From assembly GCF_003097615.1 (NCBI RefSeq), contig NZ_QCZG01000008.1, positions 1 through 64,000 of the forward strand: a stretch of 64,000 nucleotides of DNA. Reading direction: 5' to 3'. The notes under the pieces were generated by a model that was not told the DNA's origin, ran no database searches, and saw nothing but the letters and a program-made list of their open reading frames with translations. Each line of letters starts with the position of its first letter. Within the stretch, counting starts at the first letter, position 1. The translations under genes and the position numbers were made by a program. The DNA comes from Pueribacillus theae. Its GTDB lineage: Bacteria > Bacillota > Bacilli > Bacillales > UBA6769. Shown here piece after piece: positions 49,094 to 57,869 of the stretch.

Positions 49094-49420
49094 TTAAACA
49101 AAGGTATGGATCGCTTTTTCAAATGCAGATAAAAATTGAAAAATGATCGTTCTTGACGTGCTTTTTAATACATTGGAAATCCCGTTTGCTGTGAGAGAAT
49201 AGACATTGTCTTTATTTTCATCATATGTTTTTTCAATCTTGGTTTCGTTCGCACGCTCTTCTTCTTTTATCTTTTGCTGGTCTTTCCATTCTTCATATTC
49301 CGAAAACATTGTTTCTTCCTTGCCCGTTTTACCCGGATGATCGGATAAGTTCTGTCCAAAATAAATCCCGCTATAAAAAACAGCGCCTATCAGCAGGCAA
49401 GCCATAATGAATTTTGACAT
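49094..49420 (-). CDS. yqxA: YqxA family protein (DUF3679)
   Basis: A 108-residue protein. An N-terminal membrane helix (about 3-20) is followed by a charged stretch and a hydrophobic C-terminus. It sits directly after spoIIP, as in B. subtilis, and its pattern matches YqxA (DUF3679). Function is unknown. The ATG at 49420 or at 49429 could be the start; both lie near AAGGAAGG. Confidence 0.78.
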   Translation of the reverse strand: MSKFIMACLLIGAVFYSGIYFGQNLSDHPGKTGKEETMFSEYEEWKDQQKIKEEERANETKIEKTYDENKDNVYSLTANGISNVLKSTSRTIIFQFLSAFEKAIHTFV

Positions 49421-49440
49421 TTTGCACATTCCTTCCTTTC

Positions 49441-50610
49441 TCACTTATTTGAAACTTTTTCACCGTCCCAATAATATTCACTAAAAACATCCGCTAATGC
49501 TGCAGCTGTACGATAATTTTCTTCCATCGTGTTGTCAACGCCGCCAACCTCAAGAAGCGCGGAACGATCGGAAAGATCTTGGTTATAAATACCGTTTCCC
49601 TGCGATTTGTCTTTTGTAATGATTCCTCTGCTTAAGCCCGGGTATTTTTTTTCCAACTTTTCGTTTAATTGTTTTGCGAACTGAAGGTTCTCTTCATAAT
49701 TTTTGTTTGCTTTTCCGATGACGAAAAATAATCTCGAATACGCTTTCCCATTAATTGTAACTGTCGTTTTATCTCTCCTCTGAGAATCGCGGTGAAAATC
49801 AAAGAAAAAAGCTAAATTTTTATCACTCGCCATGGCAGATTGTACAACTTCTCGTGACATTCGATAAGAACTGCCAAATTTTAAACCTCTTTCATTTAAC
49901 TTTTTCATGATGTTCGTTTCATCGGCCTGGGCACCGATTCCTCTTTTCTTCAATTCCTCGCTGAATTTTTTTCCGACCATCGTTATATTTACTTTGGAAT
50001 GGTGGGCGAGATTCGGATTTTTTACCCCTTCCAAGTGGGGAAGATAAGATTCAGAACTATGGGAATGGTAAATAAACACAACGTTCTTATTTCCGGTTGT
50101 CATTGCAGGTGGTTTCACTTCTTCATTTTCAGATTCATATTTTTCCAGTTCTTCAATCGATGCTTTCCGTTCTGCCAGAAGCACCTCCATCGGTGGGGAC
50201 GACTCAATAGGCAGGCTCGTATAATCCGTTCCTTCCCCCGCTACATAGATTTCCGCATCGTATAATGCGAAGCCGGGCAATTCCCTTCCAAGAAGACTGC
50301 GAATATCACCAGGCTTAATGCTTGTCGCAAATTCAAAGGCAACTGATGAAAAATTCGGAGGTTCACTTTCTTCCGGAAGTATCGTTGTAAAATAGCGGTT
50401 TTCCATCCCCATCACATAGATTAATGATTCGCTGGAAAAGTTCGTAAGCCAATTATGAATGGTTGAAGATGCGAAACGATATTTCATTTCATACGAAGTA
50501 AGCAACAATATAAAGGAACTAATCGTTATAAATCCAATAAATCCCGTTATAACAAGCCTTTTCAGGCTTGTCCCTTCAAAATAGGCTTGGATTCCAGAAG
50601 GTTTGTCCAT
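49441..50610 (-). CDS. spoIIP: stage II sporulation protein P (SpoIIP)
   Basis: A 389-residue amidase/endopeptidase that removes septal peptidoglycan during engulfment together with SpoIID and SpoIIM. An N-terminal membrane helix (about 18-40) leads to a long extracellular part. The catalytic domain begins with FIYHSHSSESYLP (His and Glu metal ligands) and contains FFFDFHRDSQRR and LLEVGGVDNT. The ATG at 50610 was chosen by AAAGG 9 bases upstream. Confidence 0.94.
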   Translation of the reverse strand: MDKPSGIQAYFEGTSLKRLVITGFIGFITISSFILLLTSYEMKYRFASSTIHNWLTNFSSESLIYVMGMENRYFTTILPEESEPPNFSSVAFEFATSIKPGDIRSLLGRELPGFALYDAEIYVAGEGTDYTSLPIESSPPMEVLLAERKASIEELEKYESENEEVKPPAMTTGNKNVVFIYHSHSSESYLPHLEGVKNPNLAHHSKVNITMVGKKFSEELKKRGIGAQADETNIMKKLNERGLKFGSSYRMSREVVQSAMASDKNLAFFFDFHRDSQRRDKTTVTINGKAYSRLFFVIGKANKNYEENLQFAKQLNEKLEKKYPGLSRGIITKDKSQGNGIYNQDLSDRSALLEVGGVDNTMEENYRTAAALADVFSEYYWDGEKVSNK

Positions 50611-50702
50611 CTTCTTCATCCTTTCAAAGCAAAGCTTGTCTGTTTTTTAATCTATGCAGACATTTGAAAGGAAAGAACAGGATTTAAAAAATATATACGT
50701 TG

Positions 50703-50866
50703 TACTAAAGAATTTTACTTACAGTTGGTTTGAGTTTGGCGAGGAAGTATTCGGGGCACTTCGAGACCTACGGAGCGACTGAAAGCAATAGCAACGTTGA
50801 CCGCTTTCCGGTGCTCTTCGTTTAGCTATTCAAACTCAAAAGACTGCTATTAAAATTTTTAGTTCA
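50703..50866. repeat. repeat family A, long form (copy A2)
   Basis: A 164-base imperfect inverted repeat. The left arm contains ACTAAAGAATTTTA and GGTTTGAGTTTG, mirrored by CAAACTCAAAAGACTGC and TTAAAATTTTTAGTTC. Its centre is related to that of 32836-33008 (for example GGAGCGACTGAAAG versus CGAGCGATTGAAAG). It fills the gap between gpr and spoIIP. Confidence 0.72.
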
Positions 50867-50878
50867 TTCTATGCAGAT

Positions 50879-51988
50879 TCACTTTGTAAAAATTCCGCTG
50901 TTCGTTTGGTTTACTTGTCCATGAAGTGAGGCGTTCAAACCACCGGCAATAACGTTTGCCATGTCTTCTATAAATACATCAACTTCCTTCGGCGTAACCA
51001 TCATATTATGCCCAAGAGGTGCAAGGACTTCTCGAATCAATTGTTTTTTCTCCTCATCCTCAAGGTTGCCGACAACACCCATAAAAATTTCCCTGTTTTT
51101 CTTATCAGGCAAATCCTCATCTGTTAATACAGTGCGTTCGCCAAACACCATGCCGGCAGGTGTAAGCTTTCTAGATGGTTTGCCCCCCTCGCGAAGCTCT
51201 TTGCCAAAATGCTTCAAAATAAAGTCAATCGTATCGCTTGCAATCGTTACCGCCTCAATTACTGTGGGAATCCCAATTGCGACGACAGGGATTCCAAGCG
51301 TATCAAAACTTAGCTCTTTACGTTTGTTTCCAACCCCTGAACCTGGATGGATGCCTGTATCAGAAATTTGTATCGTCGTATTAATTCGGCTGATCGAACG
51401 TGATGCCAAAGCATCAATTGCAATGACAAAATCCGGTTTCGTTTTCTGTATGACACCGTTGATGATATCACTCGTTTCAATTCCGGTTATCCCCATTACC
51501 CCGGGGGAAATGGCGCTTACAGGACGGAAACCTTCTTTCACACTTTCAGGGGACAGATCAAATAAATGCTTTGTCACTAACACATTCTCAACAACTGCAG
51601 GCCCTAAAGCATCAGGCGTCACATTCCAATTCCCTAAACCAACAATAAGGCAGCTTGCATCTTTTTTTATGTTGAGCTCCTGTAAAAAAGCAGCAAATTC
51701 TTTTGAAAAAATAGCTTGAACCGTTTCCTGCAGATCTGAGTCTTTTTCGCGGATGCCTTGCATTTCAAATGTTAAATAACGCCCAGCTTTTTTTCCGATT
51801 CTCTCTTCCCCTTCTTTCGAAATTTCAACTGTCGTTATTTTAATGCCGCTTTCGTTTCTTTCTTTTACGGCGACTCCATTTATATCTTCGGCTTTTGTTC
51901 CTTTTTCTTTTTCAACGACCATTTCATGAGCTTCTAATGCTAAGTCGGTGCGTATTTCATACTTTTCCAAACTAATGTCTTTTTCCAT
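50879..51988 (-). CDS. gpr: spore germination protease Gpr
   Basis: A 369-residue zymogen that degrades small acid-soluble spore proteins on germination. The propeptide ends at TD-LALEAHE (about residue 15), the known self-cleavage site. [30 protein letters not shown] and IDALASRS are typical. In B. subtilis the gene is made in the forespore under sigma-F/G; I could not identify that promoter. GGGTGA lies upstream of the ATG. Confidence 0.95.
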   Translation of the reverse strand: MEKDISLEKYEIRTDLALEAHEMVVEKEKGTKAEDINGVAVKERNESGIKITTVEISKEGEERIGKKAGRYLTFEMQGIREKDSDLQETVQAIFSKEFAAFLQELNIKKDASCLIVGLGNWNVTPDALGPAVVENVLVTKHLFDLSPESVKEGFRPVSAISPGVMGITGIETSDIINGVIQKTKPDFVIAIDALASRSISRINTTIQISDTGIHPGSGVGNKRKELSFDTLGIPVVAIGIPTVIEAVTIASDTIDFILKHFGKELREGGKPSRKLTPAGMVFGERTVLTDEDLPDKKNREIFMGVVGNLEDEEKKQLIREVLAPLGHNMMVTPKEVDVFIEDMANVIAGGLNASLHGQVNQTNSGIFTK

Positions 51989-52025
51989 ATCACTTCACCC
52001 TTTTTCTCATTCTTTCTATAAATTA

Positions 52026-52080
52026 GAAACAGAAGATTTTAACAGCAGTCTGTGGTCAACATTCTTTTGTTCAGCTTATA
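52026..52080. repeat. repeat family A, short form (copy A4)
   Basis: Read on the minus strand it is GAACAAAAGAATGTTGACCA then AGACTGCTGTTAAAATC, nearly the same as the copy at 31472-31521, including the adjoining CTTATAT. It lies between gpr and the rpsT promoter. Confidence 0.7.
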
Positions 52081-52130
52081 TAGCTCATTCTTCAAATATT
52101 CTCACCGCTTTTCACCTTTTTCATTCTTTA

Positions 52131-52159
52131 TTGCAATTGCATGTTGGATTTGATAAAAT
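52131..52159 (+). promoter_or_regulatory. sigma-A promoter for rpsT
   Basis: TTGCAA and TAAAAT are exactly 17 bases apart, about 70 bases before the start codon. Confidence 0.65.
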
Positions 52160-52230
52160 ACATTTGTTCTAATTGAAAAAATAATTTTTTCTTTTGTTCG
52201 TGTTTCGGTTAGACTTAGGAGGTGACATAA

Positions 52231-52497
52231 ATGCCAAATATTAAATCTGCAATTAAACGTACGCGTCAAAACGAACAACGCCGTGCACATAACACTGCAA
52301 TCAAGTCAGCAATGCGCACAGCGATGAAATCAGTTGAAACGAAACTTTCAAATGATGATATTGAAGGTGCGAAAGAAGCTTTTTCATTCGCAACAAAAAA
52401 GCTTGATAAAGCAGCAAACAAAAATGTGATCCACAAAAATACAGCAGCACGCCATAAAGAAAGGCTTGCTAAAAAAATCAACGCTCAAAGCAAGTGA
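52231..52497 (+). CDS. rpsT: ribosomal protein S20
   Basis: An 88-residue basic protein that binds 16S rRNA early in 30S assembly. It starts [17 protein letters not shown] and has the family end [29 protein letters not shown] precedes the ATG. It stands alone on the plus strand, opposite gpr. Confidence 0.96.
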   Translation: MPNIKSAIKRTRQNEQRRAHNTAIKSAMRTAMKSVETKLSNDDIEGAKEAFSFATKKLDKAANKNVIHKNTAARHKERLAKKINAQSK

Positions 52498-52520
52498 CCT
52501 GGTAAAGGTCGCTTTTATTT
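52492..52520 (+). terminator. terminator of rpsT
   Basis: AAGTGACC and GGTCGCTT pair over 8 bases (one G-T) and are followed by TTATTTTT; the stem overlaps the stop codon. Confidence 0.8.
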
Positions 52521-52592
52521 TTGGGTATTCGGATTTTAGTGTAGAAAACTCATTTTACCTAATAAATGTTCACATAGCATTAATAAGGGTTA

Positions 52593-53918
52593 TCAAGCAT
52601 TAGAACAGTGAGCTGGTATCCAACCTTTTATCAGTGCACCGCCTTCTGAATGGTTATCTACGACAAGGTCACCCCCGTGTCGTCTAACGACCCTTCTTGA
52701 AATAGTTAACCCTAACCCCACCCCTCCGGTTGAACGATTTCGTGATGCTTCACCGCGATATAGTGGATCAAAAACGCGATGAATCTCTTCGGAAGAGAAA
52801 CCTTTCCCCGTATCTTGAACAGTAAAGACCACTCTGTTACCGTCCTTATAGCATTGTATAAAAATTTTACCAGAGTGTGGTGTATGTCTGACAGCATTAT
52901 CCAATAAGTTATTTATTGCGCGCTCTAATAAATACGAATCGCCCATGATCATACAATCGTCCCCAAAATAGTTTGTGATAATCGAGATGTTGTTTTGCTT
53001 AGCTAGTGGATTCAGGCTATCAATCGACTTCTTTAATAAATTCGGAAGATTAACCGTGGTTTTTTTGAGTTCCATCTCCAAATATTCCGTCTTTGTAAAT
53101 GTAAAAAGATCCTCGACAAGACGGGCCAATTGTGCTGACTTTTCCTTACAAACCGCCAGATACCTTGCTTGTTTATCTGGAGAATCAGCAATTCCTTCCT
53201 CTAGACCATCCAAATAACCTCGTAAGGCGAATAATGGTGTCCGTAAATCGTGGGCGACTGCAGCAATGATAAATCGTCGTTCTTCTTCCAATTCCACTTG
53301 TTTTTGCATGGAATCTTGGAGACCTTCTGTCATTATTCGAATTCCACCATATACTTCCGTAATTTCTTTGATCGGGGACATTGGCAATAGGACATCCAAA
53401 TCGCCTTCTGCGACTTGTCGGACTGCCAGGCTCATTTTCTCAAGCGGTTTGAGAATGAACCTTCGCATAACATAACCGATGATAAAAAAGGCTAACAATA
53501 AACCTGTAAAGGCCACAATCATCTGACCCCCTCTTGGGTTCGGCTGAAAAATCATTACTCTCCCAATTAGGAGTCCATCTTGCATAATTGAAAACTGTTC
53601 CGCTCGCGTAAATGAGTGATCCTCCTCAGGGAAAAATTGAAAAATCTCTTGATTTGATTCGGTTAAAATTTCTACACCCATGTCCAACGCTTGTAACTTT
53701 CCTCTTAAATCATCTTGCCATTTGGGGTTAGACCAGTTTTCTATATTTGTTTCAATGAAGTTGCTCATTTTTTTAAAATTTTCTTTCTGAGCTTCATTCG
53801 TACCGAAACTGAGTGATTTTGTTGTTAGTAAGTGGGCCGTTACGTAAAATACCCATGGCAACATCAAGATTAAAAGCAAACTAAGTATAGAAAATGTGCG
53901 AATGCGAATTGATCTCAT
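52593..53918 (-). CDS. sensor histidine kinase with HAMP domain
   Basis: A 441-residue membrane kinase. Two membrane helices (about 10-30 and 130-150) enclose an extracellular sensor of about 100 residues. A HAMP domain follows (LEKMSLAVRQVAEGDLDVLL). The H-box is AAVAHDLRTPLFALRG; N-box NNLLDNAVRH, G1 VQDTGKGF and G2 GGVGLGLTI are intact. It starts one base after the response regulator stop codon, so the two form one unit. The stimulus is unknown. Confidence 0.92.
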   Translation of the reverse strand: MRSIRIRTFSILSLLLILMLPWVFYVTAHLLTTKSLSFGTNEAQKENFKKMSNFIETNIENWSNPKWQDDLRGKLQALDMGVEILTESNQEIFQFFPEEDHSFTRAEQFSIMQDGLLIGRVMIFQPNPRGGQMIVAFTGLLLAFFIIGYVMRRFILKPLEKMSLAVRQVAEGDLDVLLPMSPIKEITEVYGGIRIMTEGLQDSMQKQVELEEERRFIIAAVAHDLRTPLFALRGYLDGLEEGIADSPDKQARYLAVCKEKSAQLARLVEDLFTFTKTEYLEMELKKTTVNLPNLLKKSIDSLNPLAKQNNISIITNYFGDDCMIMGDSYLLERAINNLLDNAVRHTPHSGKIFIQCYKDGNRVVFTVQDTGKGFSSEEIHRVFDPLYRGEASRNRSTGGVGLGLTISRRVVRRHGGDLVVDNHSEGGALIKGWIPAHCSNA

Positions 53919-53919
53919 T

Positions 53920-54606
53920 TTATTCTCCTTTAAAACGGTAGCCTATACCCCAGACATTGACTATATATTTTGGTTCGCTTGGATCGGACTCAACTTTCTC
54001 ACGTAGGCGGCTAATATGGACGCGGACAGTATGTTTATCGCCAATTCCATCCCAAAATTTTTCAAGTAATTGATCATATGTAAAAACAATTTGCGGATGC
54101 TCGGCAAACAGTCGCAATAATTCATATTCTTTTGGCGTAAGTGAGATGGATCTTCCCTCTACAAATACTTCTCTTGTGGATAAATCCAAAGTCAGGCCAC
54201 CATAATCCAAGATCGTCCTGTTAAATCCCTTCTGGGAACCAGAGCGTCGCAATACAGCCTTCACTCGGGCAATAATCTCACCCGGAGATGCAGTTTTAAC
54301 TATATAATCATCCCCTCCAAGGGCCAGCCCGCGAATTTTATCTACATCATCACTGAGGGCGCTCAAGAAGAGGATAGGAATGTCACTTTTCTCCCGTACC
54401 TGCCTACAGAACTCGAAACCATTTTGTCTCGGCATCATGATGTCAAGAATGATGCAATCAATTGTAATCTGCTTAAGTGTGGACAGTGCTTGATCGGCGT
54501 CATAAGCGGTTTTTACATAGAAACCGTCATTCTCCAAGAAGTCCCTTAGTAGTTCGACAATGCTTTTGTCATCATCCACAACCAGAATCGTCTGTATTTC
54601 CTTCAC
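53920..54606 (-). CDS. OmpR-family response regulator
   Basis: A 228-residue regulator. The receiver has the acidic pair VVDDD, the phosphorylated Asp in CIILDIMMP (about 55) and Lys in IVKTASPGE. The winged-helix DNA-binding domain (SLTPKEYELLRLFAEHP ... VRVHISRLREKVE) follows. The start is GTG at 54606. It probably binds the phased repeats at 54698-54738 just upstream. Confidence 0.93.
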   Translation of the reverse strand: MKEIQTILVVDDDKSIVELLRDFLENDGFYVKTAYDADQALSTLKQITIDCIILDIMMPRQNGFEFCRQVREKSDIPILFLSALSDDVDKIRGLALGGDDYIVKTASPGEIIARVKAVLRRSGSQKGFNRTILDYGGLTLDLSTREVFVEGRSISLTPKEYELLRLFAEHPQIVFTYDQLLEKFWDGIGDKHTVRVHISRLREKVESDPSEPKYIVNVWGIGYRFKGE

Positions 54607-54697
54607 ATAATCCTACCTTCCCTTCGATGCTAGTTAAAGAAATGGGCCTTCCATCGAAATCAACTTTCAGTATATCACTGTTTCAACAATGATAACT

Positions 54698-54738
54698 TCA
54701 CATCACTTTTTTGTGATGGATTGTGATTGTTTTGTGAT
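54698..54738. promoter_or_regulatory. phased TTGTGAT direct repeats (probable regulator site)
   Basis: TTGTGAT occurs at 54711, 54721 and 54732, i.e. every 10-11 bases, one DNA turn. CATCAC at 54701-54706 adds an inverted half with GTGATG. OmpR-type regulators bind such direct repeats. The site lies between the regulator gene and the divergent membrane-protein genes. Confidence 0.5.
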
Positions 54739-54816
54739 CTTTTTGTCCCATCATTTGAGACACTTAAAGGTTATTCTCTAATTGTGAAACAATCGGCGAA
54801 TATTCACTATAAATAA

Positions 54817-55146
54817 GTGTTTCGCCTCACTTTTACTACTTTAAGGGGGTTAAGCACATGCGGTGGAACAACTATAGTTTGGAAAGCTGAAGGAAATGCA
54901 CCTAAAGAAAGCAAACATAAAAATCCAATGGAAGCAACAAGTTCCAGCTCCTCTAATCAAACTGATAAGTGCTTTTTCCACACCTATTGGGGATCTTTTC
55001 GTTTTAATTGTACAGGAAGGGAATCAATTAAAGTGGTCTATGAAATGAAGAGGCCTATAAGACTTTCTTTAAGATTTATCGTTTCTGTAGATGGAAACAG
55101 TATGTTTGGTGAAGCAAAGGCAGGTATGCTTCCCTCATTAAAATGA
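54817..55146 (+). other. doubtful ORF or gene remnant
   Basis: An open frame of 109 codons from a GTG with no ribosome binding site. It contains a lipobox-like GLSTCGG followed by a Ser-rich stretch, but no proper signal peptide. Another frame of the same DNA reads ISAFSTPIGDLFVLIVQE, which looks more protein-like. A well-spaced AGGGGG at 54844-54849 leads to an ATG at 54858 that opens only ten codons. It may be a decayed lipoprotein gene or plain intergenic DNA. The 210 bases before it hold the regulator repeats and a TATAAA at 54808. Confidence 0.25.
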
Positions 55147-55183
55147 ATTGGACATCGTATTTCTTAAGAATGGAGTTGTAGTT

Positions 55184-55618
55184 ATGTATTCATTTATTGT
55201 ATTTGTTCATGTAATAGGTGCTTTATTGCTCGGTAGTTTTTTAGCTTTTCCAGTTGCGTTTAAATCTCCTTTGTCACGTTCAGGTCATGAATTAAAAATA
55301 TCTGTTAAAACATTGGTAGGCTTTACCCGCTTTGGCCATTATGCATTAATTTTGTTAATCATTACAGGAGGATGGATGGTAATGGGATATGCCACTTATC
55401 CTTCTTTGTTATGGGTGGTGCTATCATTCATCCTGCTTATGCTTATTGGTGCTTTGATCGGTATGATACAAAATAACTTGAAACGAGTCATTCTTGCAGA
55501 GGATCCTGACAATGCGTTGCAACGAAATAAGGCCAAACTTAATACACTCGGTTGGTTTACATTTGTGCTTATTTTTACTGTTGTTTTTGTTATGACAAAT
55601 CGTGGTTTATTTGCCTAA
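55184..55618 (+). CDS. small integral membrane protein, unknown
   Basis: A 144-residue protein with about four membrane helices (about 2-22, 45-66, 72-95 and 124-142). His residues in VFVHVIGA and FTRFGHYALI recall haem- or copper-associated membrane proteins, but this is a guess. The ATG at 55184 has GGAG 8 bases upstream; the earlier in-frame ATG does not. It is followed 25 bases later by the DUF2306 gene and probably shares its transcript. Confidence 0.7.
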   Translation: MYSFIVFVHVIGALLLGSFLAFPVAFKSPLSRSGHELKISVKTLVGFTRFGHYALILLIITGGWMVMGYATYPSLLWVVLSFILLMLIGALIGMIQNNLKRVILAEDPDNALQRNKAKLNTLGWFTFVLIFTVVFVMTNRGLFA

Positions 55619-55643
55619 ATATTAGGGGAAAGGATAACGATAA

Positions 55644-56258
55644 ATGAAAAATAACATTTGGATCATTTTTTTAATCGTGTCGTTCATGTGGGTCATGCAT
55701 ACATTTTCAAAAAACTTCATGGTTGATCCCACTCTTCAGAACTTTCTTGCTAAAAAAGATGAAGTTTTAACTAACGAATCGTTGTGGATACTTATGATCA
55801 GGTTACATATAATTTTTGCTATTATCTCCCTTATCACTGGACCTTTGGGTGTGATCAAGAAATTACGAATGAAATCTATCCAATTTCATCGTTGGAATGG
55901 TCGAGTCTATGCGCTGTCTATTTTGTTAAATTTTATCCCTGGTATTTACGTTTCTTTTTTTGCAACAGGAGGATGGTTGAGCACCATTGGATTTCTCGTT
56001 TTAAATACACTATGGTTTGGTACAACAATTCTAGGCTATATCAATATTAGAAGAAAAAATGTGATAAAGCATAGTTCATGGATGTCAAGAAGCTTCTTTC
56101 TTGCCTTTGCCAATATGATCATCTACATCATTGTGGCCATTTCGCACAATGCCTTGCAATTTTCATATGGTACTTCCTACACAATTGCTGTATGGTTATG
56201 CTGGGTGATCAGTTTATGCATTGCTGAAACCATGATAAGAAAAAAAGTATTTATATAA
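55644..56258 (+). CDS. DUF2306 membrane protein
   Basis: A 204-residue protein with about six membrane helices. The pattern HRWNGRVYALSI followed by IKHSSWMSRSFFLAFANM is the DUF2306 hallmark, with conserved His residues (HIIFAI, FHRWNG, KHSSWM) that might bind haem or metal. AAAGGATAACGATAA precedes the ATG. The neighbours suggest control by the divergent two-component system. Confidence 0.82.
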   Translation: MKNNIWIIFLIVSFMWVMHTFSKNFMVDPTLQNFLAKKDEVLTNESLWILMIRLHIIFAIISLITGPLGVIKKLRMKSIQFHRWNGRVYALSILLNFIPGIYVSFFATGGWLSTIGFLVLNTLWFGTTILGYINIRRKNVIKHSSWMSRSFFLAFANMIIYIIVAISHNALQFSYGTSYTIAVWLCWVISLCIAETMIRKKVFI

Positions 56259-56334
56259 TTGGATAGTATACCTTTTCCGAATACCCTTATTTTTTTACAA
56301 AAAAACAATCATATGAATCAGATTCACACGACTG

Positions 56335-57330
56335 TTACCCAGTAGAGCGATCGGGAATTTCTGCAAAAAGAAGCTCCAATAATAAATGCTTTTCAAATTT
56401 TCCGCTTTTCATTTGGTAGTCCGCCTCAGCTAATTTGTCAATGAGCCGAAAGCATTCTGCTTCAGAAAAATTTTTTCCTTGCCTTATTGCCTGCTGAACG
56501 GCATAAGGATGGAGCTTTAAAAAAGAAGCCATTTGCTTTTGAGAATATCCCCTTCTCGATAACTCCTTTACTTGATAAATGATTCGAAACTGTCTTGCGA
56601 GAAGCCCAACGAGCTTTATTGGTTCTTCTTTTTGCTCAAACAGATCGTAAAGGGTTTGGAATGCTTTTTCCATACGTTGGTTCACCACATGATCGACTAG
56701 CACGAACACATTGTCTTCCAAGGTGCGCGCGACAAGCCGATCAATCATCTCTTCAGTCACACTCTCCCCTTCTTCAATATAAAGGGCAAGCTTTGCCATT
56801 TCATTCTTCAACTTTCTAAGTTCAGTGCCTGCGAGCAGCACAAGTTTTTTTAATGCGTCATCATCGATTGAAAAGTGAAGCTCGCTTGCTTCTTTTTTTA
56901 GCCATTCAATTAATGCTTTGCCTTTTAAAGGGACGGCCGATATTACTTTCGCTGATTTTTTAAGTTCCTTCACTATTTTCTTGCGTTCATCAAGCTTTTC
57001 ATACGGCGCTTCGAATATAACAATAGAATGCGGTGAAGGATTCTTTATATACTCTTCGAGCTTTTTAACATTGTGCTCGATATTTTTTTGTTTTTCAGAC
57101 GTTAAAAAAAGAGGATTTTTTATGACGACAACCCGTTTATCAGCCAAAAACGGTAATGTTTCAGCGTCATCTATGGCTTCTTCGATTGCCACTTCCCCCA
57201 TATCATAAATAGCCAAATTAAAATCATATGTATCTTCGTCCAAAGTTGATTTCACAATTTCATGTGTTGCTTCGTCGATTAAAAACCTTTCACTTCCATA
57301 TAATAAATAAAGAGGAAAATCTTTACCCAC
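56335..57330 (-). CDS. holA: DNA polymerase III subunit delta
   Basis: A 331-residue clamp-loader subunit that opens the sliding clamp. Family motifs: YLLYGSERFLIDEA at the start, RVVVIKNPLFLT, PYEKLDERKK and EPIKLVGLLARQFRIIYQVK. The GTG at 57330 was chosen because GAGGTGA lies 6 bases upstream and it matches the family start. It converges with the DUF2306 gene. Confidence 0.92.
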   Translation of the reverse strand: MGKDFPLYLLYGSERFLIDEATHEIVKSTLDEDTYDFNLAIYDMGEVAIEEAIDDAETLPFLADKRVVVIKNPLFLTSEKQKNIEHNVKKLEEYIKNPSPHSIVIFEAPYEKLDERKKIVKELKKSAKVISAVPLKGKALIEWLKKEASELHFSIDDDALKKLVLLAGTELRKLKNEMAKLALYIEEGESVTEEMIDRLVARTLEDNVFVLVDHVVNQRMEKAFQTLYDLFEQKEEPIKLVGLLARQFRIIYQVKELSRRGYSQKQMASFLKLHPYAVQQAIRQGKNFSEAECFRLIDKLAEADYQMKSGKFEKHLLLELLFAEIPDRSTG

Positions 57331-57353
57331 TGTTTTCACCTCGATCTTTAGAG

Positions 57354-57476
57354 TATAATCATTTATGTGAATTGACAAGAGAAAAGGGAGATTAGCTTAA
57401 AAACTAATCCCCCATGTATGTGAACGCCAGCAAGAAGAGCCCGCGGATACCCTTTTGCTGGCGATGTTTTTCTTTT
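57354..57476 (+). ncRNA. possible small RNA or leader with plus-strand terminator
   Basis: CGCCAGCAA (57425-57433) pairs with TTGCTGGCG (57455-57463) and is followed by ATGTTTTTCTTTT on the plus strand. A second hairpin, GATTAG/CTAATC, lies at about 57388-57409. A TATAAT at 57354-57359 could start such a transcript, but its -35 is poor. No gene lies upstream on this strand. The rest of the 349-base gap to yqzM shows nothing else. Confidence 0.35.
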
Positions 57477-57679
57477 GTATTTCTTATCCTATCCTATGCT
57501 TTGAAAACCTATAGGTGAAAACTCTTAGTAAAACTGGAAGGAATCGTGATATTCTGGATCTTTAAGGTCTTACATTGGAAAAGTTTGGCCTCAAAATGTT
57601 CACATATTATCGATTCCCGCCTAGCTTTTCACATATTTTTCGCTTATACTAAAATTGGGTAAAAGGAGGGCTACGGAAA

Positions 57680-57811
57680 ATGAATGAATTTGAAAAAGAT
57701 GTTCAAAGTAAAACGAACGATGTCATTGATTCTGGGTTTGGCTTTATTTTTTCATTTGTATTTTTTAGCCTTATATTCTTTATCGGCGTGATTATGAAAG
57801 CTGTCGGCTAA
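57680..57811 (+). CDS. yqzM: YqzM family small membrane protein
   Basis: A 43-residue protein. A short charged start (NEFEKDVQSKTNDVIDSGFG) precedes one membrane helix to the end. Size, sequence pattern and place opposite comEC match B. subtilis YqzM. AAAGGAGGG lies upstream of the ATG. Function is unknown. Confidence 0.85.
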   Translation: MNEFEKDVQSKTNDVIDSGFGFIFSFVFFSLIFFIGVIMKAVG

Positions 57812-57840
57812 AAACTGAGGCCGGGATTCAGGCCGGAATG

Positions 57841-57869
57841 AAAGGCTGCTCATGATTTGAGCAGCCTTT
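57841..57869. terminator. bidirectional terminator, yqzM / comEC
   Basis: AAAGGCTGCTC and GAGCAGCCTTT form a perfect 11-base stem with a 7-base loop between two convergent genes. Confidence 0.88.
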
